A DNA stretch of 64,000 bases from Novosphingobium rosa NBRC 15208 (GTDB taxonomy: Bacteria; Pseudomonadota; Alphaproteobacteria; Sphingomonadales; Sphingomonadaceae): the NCBI RefSeq assembly GCF_001598555.1, contig NZ_BCZE01000034.1, positions 1 through 64,000 on the forward strand, in the 5' to 3' direction. Made by a program: the position numbers and the translations under genes. Below, piece by piece: positions 55,125 through 64,000 of this stretch. The notes under the pieces were generated by a model. That model had not been told where the DNA came from, did no database searches, and was given only the letters and a program-made list of their open reading frames with translations. Numbering within the stretch: the stretch's first letter is position 1; each line of letters starts with the position of its first letter.

Positions 55125-55148
55125 ATTTACGCATAACGTGCCGTAACA
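55125..55148. promoter_or_regulatory. Box A operator before the MHS transporter gene
   Basis: Arms ATTTACGC and CCGTAACA lie across an 8-base spacer. It is preceded by TTTGTTCTT, as is the copy at 52272 (TTTGTTCTT), so the flank is conserved as well. Confidence 0.5.
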
Positions 55149-55227
55149 ACGAACTTATGATGGGGCGGCCTCACTTGTCAATCACGGTGACACCCCCCTC
55201 GCAAATGATCGATCGGGATGGTATCGG

Positions 55228-56838
55228 CTAGGTCTGCTGGGTGCCCAATTTCGCTCGCATGCCAGCGATCACGGCGGGCTTATCAATCTTCCCGGTTGCA
55301 TTGACGGGCAGCGGATCAGTCTGGAAGCGCCACCAACTGGGCACCGAGAAGGAGGCAACAGCGCCGCGCATCTGTGCCTTCACCACATCCTGAGATGTGC
55401 CCTCCTGCAGGACCACAATGGCGGCCACTTCCTCACCCAGATCAGGGTGCGCAATGCCGAAAACCACCGTGTCGCTGACCCCGGGGATGGACATCAAGGC
55501 CGCTTCAACCGCGGCTGGAGCGATATTTTCGCCGCCTCTGATGATCAAATCCTTGCAGCGGCCGGTGATCCACACATAGCCATCGGCATCGACGCGACCG
55601 AGGTCGCCCGTTGCCAGCCATCCTTCGGTATCGATGGGCGTCTCGGCGACGCCGAAATATTCGCTCATTTGCGTGGGTGCGCGGATGAAGATCTCGCCAT
55701 CCGGCAAGCCCTCCCGCTCGACAATTTTGAGTTCTGTAAGCGGCAGGGGCCTCCCGCTCGTACCCGGCCTGTTGACGGTATCCCCATCCGAAGCGGCAGT
55801 CGCCTGGCCGCCGTTTTCCGACAGCCCGTAACCCGTGGCGATGCGCGCATCCGCGCCCGGAAAACCCGTGCGAATGCGTTGCTGCAGTTCGGAATGCAGG
55901 GGCGCGCCGCCTAGCGTCACGGCTTTGAGGCTGGTCAGGTTCCGGGAAGCCAGATCGGGATGTTCGAGCACGCGCGAAATCATCGTGGGCACAGCGGACC
56001 AACGGTTGACCTTCCACGCCTCGATAAGATCCAGCGTCTCACCCGCGTCGAAACGGCCACGCGGCATGATCAGAGTGTTCCCCACGGTCACTGCCCGCAA
56101 CATCGCCTGCGCCCCGCCGATGTGGAAGAGCGGTCCGGTGTGAAGCGCTATATCCGCTGACGTTTCGGTGAGTTGCTGCGGCAGGCGTTTGGTCATGTGC
56201 AGCAGCATCTGCAGATTGGCCAGCAAAGATCGGTGTGAAAGCACGACGCCTTTGGGCTTGCCCGAGGTGCCGGAGGTGAAAATGATGACCCCCGGTTCGT
56301 TTTCATCGCCCTGATCCGGGGCGTGATCGGGCGTTTCGCCGATCATGATATCATCATTGCCCCAAGGCCCTGTTGCCGCATTCGCCGGGATGCGGGCCGA
56401 GGCCTTGGTGTCGGCCAGGATCAGCGCGGGCTTCATGCTTGCCACCGCGTCGTTGACCTCAACCTCGCTCCACCACGCATTCACGAGGGTCGGCACAGCG
56501 CCGGCGAGCAGCACGGCCCAATAGTTGATCACATAATCCGGGCTGTTGAAGGCCATCAGAAAAACGCGATCGCCTGACTTAACACCCCGGCGCGCCAGAT
56601 CGGCGGCCTTGGCCGGGGCGAGGCGCAACAGGTCGTTGAAGGTGAGGACGCGGTCGCCCTGCACGATATGGGGCCTGTCCCCCCATCGCCGGCCCAGTTC
56701 GAGAAGCTGGGCAAGGCGATGGGGCCGACGCGTGTACATCTTGAACGGTTTCCCGTCCGCAATCTCCACGGCGATATCCTTGCCCCACTCGGCTGTCGCT
56801 GCCGGACCCTCGCCGTCGCGAATAGCTGCCTGTGCCAT
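55228..56838 (-). CDS. Acyl-CoA synthetase, AMP-binding family
   Basis: The 536-residue protein shows the adenylation motif IIFTSGTSGKPKGVVLSH, GYGLSENGG (Y/F-G-x-T/S-E), TGDLGRVDADGYVWITGR and the C-terminal subdomain with the Lys of PVNATGKIDK. It activates a carboxylic acid as acyl-AMP and then acyl-CoA. The start lies in an ATGATG overlapping the stop of the MaoC gene; GGGAGG precedes it, and either ATG (56841 or 56838) is possible. The longer open frame to 57132 overlaps the MaoC gene and is not supported. Confidence 0.92.
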   Translation of the reverse strand: MAQAAIRDGEGPAATAEWGKDIAVEIADGKPFKMYTRRPHRLAQLLELGRRWGDRPHIVQGDRVLTFNDLLRLAPAKAADLARRGVKSGDRVFLMAFNSPDYVINYWAVLLAGAVPTLVNAWWSEVEVNDAVASMKPALILADTKASARIPANAATGPWGNDDIMIGETPDHAPDQGDENEPGVIIFTSGTSGKPKGVVLSHRSLLANLQMLLHMTKRLPQQLTETSADIALHTGPLFHIGGAQAMLRAVTVGNTLIMPRGRFDAGETLDLIEAWKVNRWSAVPTMISRVLEHPDLASRNLTSLKAVTLGGAPLHSELQQRIRTGFPGADARIATGYGLSENGGQATAASDGDTVNRPGTSGRPLPLTELKIVEREGLPDGEIFIRAPTQMSEYFGVAETPIDTEGWLATGDLGRVDADGYVWITGRCKDLIIRGGENIAPAAVEAALMSIPGVSDTVVFGIAHPDLGEEVAAIVVLQEGTSQDVVKAQMRGAVASFSVPSWWRFQTDPLPVNATGKIDKPAVIAGMRAKLGTQQT

Positions 56839-58037
56839 CATTTTCCTCCCGCCGTCTGGAGCGCGCGCGGCAGGATCATCGTCTGCGCGCCGTCGAGATG
56901 GGGCAGGGCGACCACGGCGGTGCCGGGCATGACATTCTGATCGCGCTGGTTGGTGGCCCATGTCTCGAGAAGCACGACATGGTCGCCGTCGGCATCGATC
57001 TCCTTGCCTACCACCCGACCACTCAGGCGCACCACGTCCGAGAGGTAGACGTGAGCGCGATATTGGCCGGACAGCTTCTTGAGAAAGCCGGTGTCGCCCA
57101 TCCAGTTGGTGAGCGAATGGATCTGCCAGCAAGTACGCTGAATGCCGACGTCATAGGCGATCTGTGCGCCTTGCATCCGCGCGGCGTGATCGTTGTAGTG
57201 AACCGAATAGACTGGTTCCAACGCATTGGTGGCCGGATCGCGAAACGCCCAGTTGGGATGGCGGCGATAACGCTGAAGCGCGATGCGATGCGCCGCGATG
57301 CGGGGGATCGGCGCGGCGCCCGCCGCCACGAAGGCGATTTCGTCGGTCAGGCCCAGTGGGCCCTTGGTGATGATGTCGATCTCGTCACCGATTTCGACGC
57401 TCTCCCAGAGCCGTGGTTCGGCGCCCCTTGGGCTTTCGGCGAGCACGTCGTTTTCGATCTGCGTCAGTTCCGCCTCTGTCCAGGGATGCGGAAGCTCGAT
57501 CTTGCGCGACTCGCGGCGCTTCTGCATCTCGCCGCGTTCGAAGCGCATGCGCGAGCAGATGAATTTGGTGACAAGATCGCCCGTCTGATCACGATATTCC
57601 TGGCGAATGTAATCCTTGATGCGACGTCCGCCAAACTGGCTTTCGGTGGGCCCGTCGAAACCATCAAAGAACACAGTTGCGTCGATGGTGTCGTTCATCC
57701 GGATCGGCTTGTGGAATTCCATAGTGGTTTCGGCATGGAAACCGCCAAGGCCGGCCCAGCCAAATTGGACCGATGCCATGCAGGCGAAGATGAAGCTGGG
57801 CGGAGCGATCAGTCCGCCATACACAGTCTGTTCGCCGTAGCTCTTGTCTGTCCACAAGGGATTGTCGTCGCCGATGCCTTCGCAGAAGCGCAGGATCGCA
57901 ATACGGGTCGCCAACTCATTGTTGACGCAGCCATCGGTGCGAATTTGCATGCCGATGCGTGACCGCATGTCATCAAGCATCTTCGGGGTGAATTCTGCTC
58001 GCGCCAGTTCGCGGCTAATGCCTGCCTCTCCACTCAT
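56838..58037 (-). CDS. MaoC/FAS1-like dehydratase domain protein
   Basis: The 399-residue protein is a double hot-dog protein. The N-terminal half has DDNPLWTDKSYGEQTVYGGLIAPPSFIFA, the FAS1-like dehydratase signature, and the second half has RRHPNWAFRDPA and YSVHYNDHAARMQG, a MaoC-type hydratase segment. Such proteins hydrate enoyl-CoA or act on steroid- and terpene-derived CoA esters. It is the first gene of a two-gene operon with the acyl-CoA synthetase, overlapping it by a few bases. A box A copy ends only 10 bases before its ATG. Confidence 0.88.
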   Translation of the reverse strand: MSGEAGISRELARAEFTPKMLDDMRSRIGMQIRTDGCVNNELATRIAILRFCEGIGDDNPLWTDKSYGEQTVYGGLIAPPSFIFACMASVQFGWAGLGGFHAETTMEFHKPIRMNDTIDATVFFDGFDGPTESQFGGRRIKDYIRQEYRDQTGDLVTKFICSRMRFERGEMQKRRESRKIELPHPWTEAELTQIENDVLAESPRGAEPRLWESVEIGDEIDIITKGPLGLTDEIAFVAAGAAPIPRIAAHRIALQRYRRHPNWAFRDPATNALEPVYSVHYNDHAARMQGAQIAYDVGIQRTCWQIHSLTNWMGDTGFLKKLSGQYRAHVYLSDVVRLSGRVVGKEIDADGDHVVLLETWATNQRDQNVMPGTAVVALPHLDGAQTMILPRALQTAGGK

Positions 58038-58046
58038 GTTGTCCGC

Positions 58047-58070
58047 CTATATGAACCAAGGGTCGTATCT
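58047..58070. promoter_or_regulatory. Box A operator directly before the MaoC gene
   Basis: Arms CTATATGA and TCGTATCT flank an 8-base spacer beginning AC and ending GG. At 10 bases from the start codon it occupies the ribosome-binding region, closer than any other copy; repression by blocking initiation or a leaderless transcript is possible. Confidence 0.55.
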
Positions 58071-58343
58071 GCGTCCTTTATGAACCTGTGAACGCGCCTG
58101 TCAAGCAGGTAAGAGATGGTCAATTCCTTTAGCCTGTCGGCCCGATTATAGTGCGGAGGGAACCCGCGCGACCACCGATTTTGCCTGGGTTTCAGAAGGA
58201 TTTTTCCAAGGTTATTGCGTAAATCCAGTCTTATGGCTCACGCCATTCGATCGCGGGACAGTTCACTCGAGTGAGGTTACGGCCGCTTTCAAGGTTGGCG
58301 CACAGCCAGTTCGTATCCGTCGCGATGCCTGCCGGCGGCATTC

Positions 58344-58385
58344 ATTAGGTTAGCTAATTGCTGAATGCTGATCATTGTATCTAAT
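58344..58385. promoter_or_regulatory. Double box B before the dienelactone-hydrolase-like gene
   Basis: ATTAG-N5-CTAAT (58344-58358) is followed by a CTAAT half at 58381-58385, again 27 bases after the first right half. The 474-base gap also holds the box A copy of the opposite operon and a perfect 12-base palindrome TCACTCGAGTGA at 58263-58274. Confidence 0.65.
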
Positions 58386-58511
58386 CGCGTGGCTTCAGGC
58401 TCGGTATAAACTGGATGGGTCGCCGCGGCGGCCAGGTCGCCCACTGACGAAATGTGCTGTGGCGCTCGCCGGAATTGAGGCAGCGCTTGGCCGCAACAGA
58501 GAAGTCCAGCG

Positions 58512-59606
58512 ATGGAAGTTATGTACGGCAACAGGCGTAAGTTTCTTGGCGCCTCCGCGATTGCCCTTTCCGGAATCCTCGTAGGAGCCCCAGCCATGTC
58601 CCAGATTGCAGACACGATCGTCTATGACGAAAAGAAGAACCCGTTCACGCTGGTTTATGAAGGCGCCTTGACCAAGAACGAGCCGGGCAAGGTCAATATC
58701 CACCCTGTCAGCTACAAGCTTCATGGGTTGGACATTGCGGCGAACGTCTACACGCCCCCGGCGTATGACCCGGCCCGCACTTACCCTGCGATCGTTGTGG
58801 CGCATCCCAATGGTGGTGTGAAGGAACAGACTGCCGGTCTCTATGCGCAAAATCTGGCCGAGCATGGTTTCATCACAATTGCGGCGGATGCTTCCTATCA
58901 GGGTGCAAGCGGCGGCCTGCCGCGCAGTGTTGATAAGCCCACCAACCGTATCGAAGACATTCACGGCATGGCGGACTTCATCACGCGCTATCCCGGTGTC
59001 GATCCCGAGCGCCTTGGGCTGCTGGGCATCTGCGGGGGCGGCGGCTATTCCCTTGCCGCTGCCAAAACCGACAAGCGCTTCAAGGCGCTCACCACCTTGA
59101 GCATGTTCAATTCGGGCCGGGTTCGCCGCAACGGCTACAACGATTCGCAGATGGACAGCATCCAGAAGCGCCTGCATCAGGCTTCTGCGGCGCGCGCGCA
59201 AGAAATTGCCGGTGGCACCGTACTTTATGCCGGCGATGCCAACATGACCGATGCGCAGATCGCTGCCCTGCCTTACGATCTCTACCGGCAGGGGTATCAA
59301 TATTATTGGCGCACGCATGCCCATTCCGGCTCGACCTTCAAATATACGATGAGCAGCCTGCTGGACCTGATGCGCTGGGACGCGACCGACCAGATCGACC
59401 TCATCGATCAGCCGCTGCTGATGATCGCCGGGAGCAAGGCGGACAGTCTGTACATGACGCAAGATGCCTTCCCCAAGGCGACTGGAACGAAGGACAAAGA
59501 ACTCTACCTCATCGAAGGCGCGCGCCACATCGAGACCTATTGGGTTCCGGAGTACACGCAAGCGGCGTTGGCCAAGATGGCCCCGTTCTTCGCAAGGACA
59601 CTCTGA
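58512..59606 (+). CDS. Tat-exported dienelactone-hydrolase-like alpha/beta hydrolase
   Basis: The 364-residue protein starts with GNRRKFLGASAIALSG and an APAMSQ cleavage region, a twin-arginine signal. The core has GVDPERLGLLGICGGGGYS with Cys174 as nucleophile, as in dienelactone hydrolases, and a likely triad completed by Asp311 and His339. It would act on a lactone or ester in the periplasm. ATG codons at 58512 and 58521 are both possible. Box B upstream links it to the LysR regulon. A decayed SDR fragment follows. Confidence 0.85.
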   Translation: MEVMYGNRRKFLGASAIALSGILVGAPAMSQIADTIVYDEKKNPFTLVYEGALTKNEPGKVNIHPVSYKLHGLDIAANVYTPPAYDPARTYPAIVVAHPNGGVKEQTAGLYAQNLAEHGFITIAADASYQGASGGLPRSVDKPTNRIEDIHGMADFITRYPGVDPERLGLLGICGGGGYSLAAAKTDKRFKALTTLSMFNSGRVRRNGYNDSQMDSIQKRLHQASAARAQEIAGGTVLYAGDANMTDAQIAALPYDLYRQGYQYYWRTHAHSGSTFKYTMSSLLDLMRWDATDQIDLIDQPLLMIAGSKADSLYMTQDAFPKATGTKDKELYLIEGARHIETYWVPEYTQAALAKMAPFFARTL

Positions 59607-59631
59607 ACGGCTGACAGGCGGGGCGACTATT

Positions 59632-61619
<1,988 letters not shown>

Positions 61620-62768
61620 ATGTCACGACCTCAAATCACCTTCGCTTTTGGAGCTGCGGCCCTGAGTCTGGCGCTCGCAGGTTGCGGGCATCCAGCAGCC
61701 AAGGGGGCAGCGGTGACGCCCGAAGTGGGCGTTGTGACGCTCACCGAGCAGGATGCGACACAGAGCAGTTCACTGCCCGGTCGTGTGGTGGCGGTCGAAA
61801 CCTCCGAGGTACGCCCGCAGATCAACGGTTTGATCCGCCGACGTTTCTTTGAGGAAGGTTCGCTGGTGAAGGCCGGGCAGGTCCTCTACGAGATCGAGGA
61901 CACTCCCTATCGCGCGGCCCTGGGCAGCGCCAATGGGCAGATGGCCGTAGCGCAGGCCTCCATCCGCTCGACTGCGCTTCAGGCCGATCGCTATAAGCGC
62001 CTGATCGATATCAAGGGTGTGAGCCAGCAAGATCTCGACAATGCCGTGGCGGCGGCTGATGTGGCCCGCGCCACGTTGCAGGCGCGCCGCGCCGATGTCT
62101 CGAGCGCGCAGGTCAATCTCGGTTTTACCCGCGTGCGGGCACCGATTTCCGGGCGCATCGGCCGCTCACTTGTGACGGTTGGCGGCCTGGCCCAGACCGG
62201 ACAGAGTCAGCCACTTGCGACCATCAGCAAGATCGATCAGGTCTATGTCGATGTCACCGAGCCAGCCGGCAAGCTGCTCGATCTGACCGAGGCGCTGAAG
62301 AAGGGTTCGCTATCGCGCGAAGGCAAGGCCGGCGCGAAGGTCGAGCTGACGCTCCCTAACGGGAAGATCTATCCTGTGAAGGGCCAGCTGGAATTTACCG
62401 AACCCACGGTGGACGGCAGTTCGGGTTCGGTCACGGTTCGGGCGCGCTTTGCCAATGCAGATGGAGTGCTGCTGCCGGGAATGTATGTCCGCGCTCGTGT
62501 CACTGACGGGGTGATCCACCGTGCAGTCATGGCCCCGCAGCGCGGCGTCACACATGACGAACATGGCGATGCCGTCGCTCTTGTAATGGGGGCTGGCGGC
62601 AAGGTGGCGCAGCGCAAGCTGGTGCTGGGCGAAGCCCAGGGCGACGCATGGGTGGTTGAGAGCGGTCTGAAGGCCGGTGACCGGCTGATCGTGGAAGGTC
62701 AGCTCAATGTCAAACCGGGTGATGCCGCAACAGCGGTTCCCGCAGGTCAGGCCGCCGCGAAGGATTGA
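61620..62768 (+). CDS. RND efflux periplasmic adaptor (membrane fusion lipoprotein)
   Basis: The 382-residue protein has a lipoprotein signal LALAGC (lipidated Cys22), then the MexA/AcrA arrangement: RVVAVETSEVRPQINGLIRRRFFEEGSLVKAGQ lipoyl half, a helical hairpin with RYKRLIDIKGVSQQDLDNAVAAADVA, the second lipoyl half TRVRAPISGRIGRS, and barrel and membrane-proximal domains. It links an inner-membrane RND pump to an outer-membrane channel. The ATG at 61620 fits the lipobox; the frame runs to 61527. It is 6 bases before the pump gene. Confidence 0.93.
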   Translation: MSRPQITFAFGAAALSLALAGCGHPAAKGAAVTPEVGVVTLTEQDATQSSSLPGRVVAVETSEVRPQINGLIRRRFFEEGSLVKAGQVLYEIEDTPYRAALGSANGQMAVAQASIRSTALQADRYKRLIDIKGVSQQDLDNAVAAADVARATLQARRADVSSAQVNLGFTRVRAPISGRIGRSLVTVGGLAQTGQSQPLATISKIDQVYVDVTEPAGKLLDLTEALKKGSLSREGKAGAKVELTLPNGKIYPVKGQLEFTEPTVDGSSGSVTVRARFANADGVLLPGMYVRARVTDGVIHRAVMAPQRGVTHDEHGDAVALVMGAGGKVAQRKLVLGEAQGDAWVVESGLKAGDRLIVEGQLNVKPGDAATAVPAGQAAAKD

Positions 62769-62774
62769 TCCGTC

Positions 62775-64000
62775 ATGTCGCGCTTTTTCATCAATCGCCC
62801 CATCTTTGCATGGGTGATCGCGATCATCTTCATGCTGGCGGGCACCATCGCGCTGCGGCAGATTTCGGTCGCGCAGTTTCCCGCCATCGCGCCGCCCATG
62901 GTGCAGATTTCCACCACGCTTCCGGGTGCTGACGCGCGCACGCTGGAACAGACCACCGCCCAGGTGATCGAACAGCAGATGAGCGGTCTGGATCATCTCG
63001 AATATTTCAGCACGACCAGCGACAGCTCGGGCCAGCTGACGATGATCCTCACCTTCGCGCAGGGTACCAACCCTGATATCGCGCAGGTGCAGGTGCAGAA
63101 CAAGCTGCAGCAGGCCACGCCCATGCTGCCTCAGGAAGTGCAGCATCAGGGTCTGACCGTCACCAAGGCGGCCAAGAACTTCCTGCTGTTCTTCGGCCTG
63201 ACCTCCACCGACGGCAGCCATAATCAGGAAGATCTGGGCGACATGGTCGCCTCCAAGCTGAAGGACCCGATCAGCCGCGTGACCGGCGTGGGCGACACCC
63301 AGCAGTTCGGCGCGCAATATGCAATGCGTATCTGGGTCAACCCCTTCAAGCTGACCAGTCTGAATCTGACGATGGGTGACATCACCGCCGCCATCACCGC
63401 GCAGAACGCGCAGGTGTCGGCGGGACAGGTGGGCGCGCTGCCCGCGCGGGACGATCAAGAGCTAAATGCTGTCATCACCGCGCAAACCCGTCTGCAGACC
63501 TCGCAGGAGTTCAAGGACATCATTCTTCGGACCAATGCCGACGGCTCGAATGTGCGGCTGTCGGACGTGGCGCGCGTGTCGCTGGGCGGCGAGAACTTCA
63601 ACTTCCGCCCCTTCTACAACAACCATCCCGCCAGCGGCTTTGCCATCAAGCTGGCGCCCGGCGCCAATGCGCTCGACACGGTGGCGGCGGTGAAGGAAAA
63701 GATCACCGAGATTTCGGCCCAGTTCCCGCCTGACGTAAAGGTCGTCTATCCGCTCGACAACTCCGAATTCGTGAAGCTGTCGATCAAGGATGTGGTTGAG
63801 ACGCTGTTCGAGGCGATCGTCCTGGTCTTTCTGGTTATGTATCTGTTCCTGCAGAACTGGCGGGCCACGCTGATTCCGACGATTGCCGTGCCAGTGGTCC
63901 TACTAGGGGCCTTTGCCACCCTCTACTACACGGGCTTCACGCTCAACACGCTGACGCTGTTCGGCATGGTGCTGGCCATCGGTCTGCTTGTCGATGATGC
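62775..64000 (+). CDS. RND efflux pump inner-membrane protein (HAE1/AcrB-MexB type), cut by the window end
   Basis: Only the first 408 residues are in the window. They show [17 protein letters not shown] at the start, the porter domain with [12 protein letters not shown] and [13 protein letters not shown], and the fourth membrane segment ending in AIGLLVDD. The Asp pair falls at residues 407-408, matching the proton-relay Asp407-Asp408 of AcrB. It exports hydrophobic and amphipathic compounds. The full family length is about 1040 residues, so roughly 630 are missing; an outer-membrane factor gene may follow. Confidence 0.93.
   Translation, partial: MSRFFINRPIFAWVIAIIFMLAGTIALRQISVAQFPAIAPPMVQISTTLPGADARTLEQTTAQVIEQQMSGLDHLEYFSTTSDSSGQLTMILTFAQGTNPDIAQVQVQNKLQQATPMLPQEVQHQGLTVTKAAKNFLLFFGLTSTDGSHNQEDLGDMVASKLKDPISRVTGVGDTQQFGAQYAMRIWVNPFKLTSLNLTMGDITAAITAQNAQVSAGQVGALPARDDQELNAVITAQTRLQTSQEFKDIILRTNADGSNVRLSDVARVSLGGENFNFRPFYNNHPASGFAIKLAPGANALDTVAAVKEKITEISAQFPPDVKVVYPLDNSEFVKLSIKDVVETLFEAIVLVFLVMYLFLQNWRATLIPTIAVPVVLLGAFATLYYTGFTLNTLTLFGMVLAIGLLVDD

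Overview
The window reads as a GC-rich alphaproteobacterial chromosome segment, most likely from a sphingomonad (Novosphingobium or Sphingobium type). This is an inference from the gene content: two large TonB-dependent receptors, an OprB-like porin, many Tat- and Sec-exported hydrolases, a LigI-like amidohydrolase, IclR/LysR/TetR control and MHS/ACS/DHA2 transporters. No rRNA, tRNA, CRISPR array, insertion sequence or complete prophage was seen. The first kilobase carries an orphan AbiEi-type antitoxin and a decayed MFS gene.

Layout. 1.5-6.2 kb: porin and TonB receptor, convergent. 6.6-13.8 kb: two convergent type-B carboxylesterases, followed upstream by an operon for an NRDE protein, a Tat-exported MmgE/PrpD protein and a serine hydrolase. 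14.3-18.6 kb: IclR regulator, a cupin of the (R)-hydroxynitrile lyase type, and a second TonB receptor. 19.0-26.6 kb: beta-hydroxyacid dehydrogenase, alpha/beta hydrolase and CMD protein in one operon; MFS, amidohydrolase and SDR in another; then a CaiB-type CoA transferase. 26.9-34.3 kb: exported alpha/beta hydrolase, an exported CMD-cupin fusion, LysR regulator, DHA2 exporter, and two aldo/keto reductases flanking a Tat-flavodoxin. 34.8-42.2 kb: TetR, acyl-CoA dehydrogenase, bifunctional hydratase/dehydrogenase, thiolase and ETF, a complete beta-oxidation operon. 42.3-45.1 kb: Tat alpha/beta hydrolase and Sec carboxylesterase. 45.5-58.0 kb: crotonase, DUF2889, two Zn-ADHs, two ALDHs, a degenerate iron-ADH, an MHS transporter, an acyl-CoA synthetase and a MaoC-type dehydratase. 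58.5-61.0 kb: Tat dienelactone-hydrolase-like protein and Tat aldo/keto reductase. 61.6 kb to the end: an RND efflux pair, cut by the window edge.

The strongest result is regulatory. Two different operator families recur in intergenic DNA and divide the genes into two regulons. Box A is a 24-base pseudo-palindrome (8-base arms near ATATRCGA / TCGTATAT, 8-base spacer). It occurs about twelve times, before both TonB receptors, the porin, the esterases, the cupin, the CMD operon, the CoA transferase, the ALDH operon, the MHS transporter and the MaoC/acyl-CoA synthetase operon. The IclR protein encoded in the middle of the cluster is the natural candidate to bind it. Box B is ATWAG-N5-CTWAT, often with a second copy exactly 27 bases further on. 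It occurs at five promoters, including that of the LysR gene, and marks the exported hydrolases, the CMD-cupin fusion, the DHA2 exporter and the aldo/keto reductases.

Working model (inference): TonB receptors and the porin import an ester- or lactone-containing, probably plant-derived compound. Exported esterases and hydrolases cleave it in the periplasm, and alcohol and aldehyde dehydrogenases oxidise the pieces. Acyl-CoA synthetase or CoA transferase activates them, and MaoC, crotonase and beta-oxidation enzymes shorten the chain. The substrate cannot be read from the sequence. The parallel appearance of an alpha/beta hydrolase, a CMD protein and a hydroxynitrile-lyase-type cupin in both regulons, once as a CMD-cupin fusion, suggests a conserved and functionally uncharacterised enzyme module.
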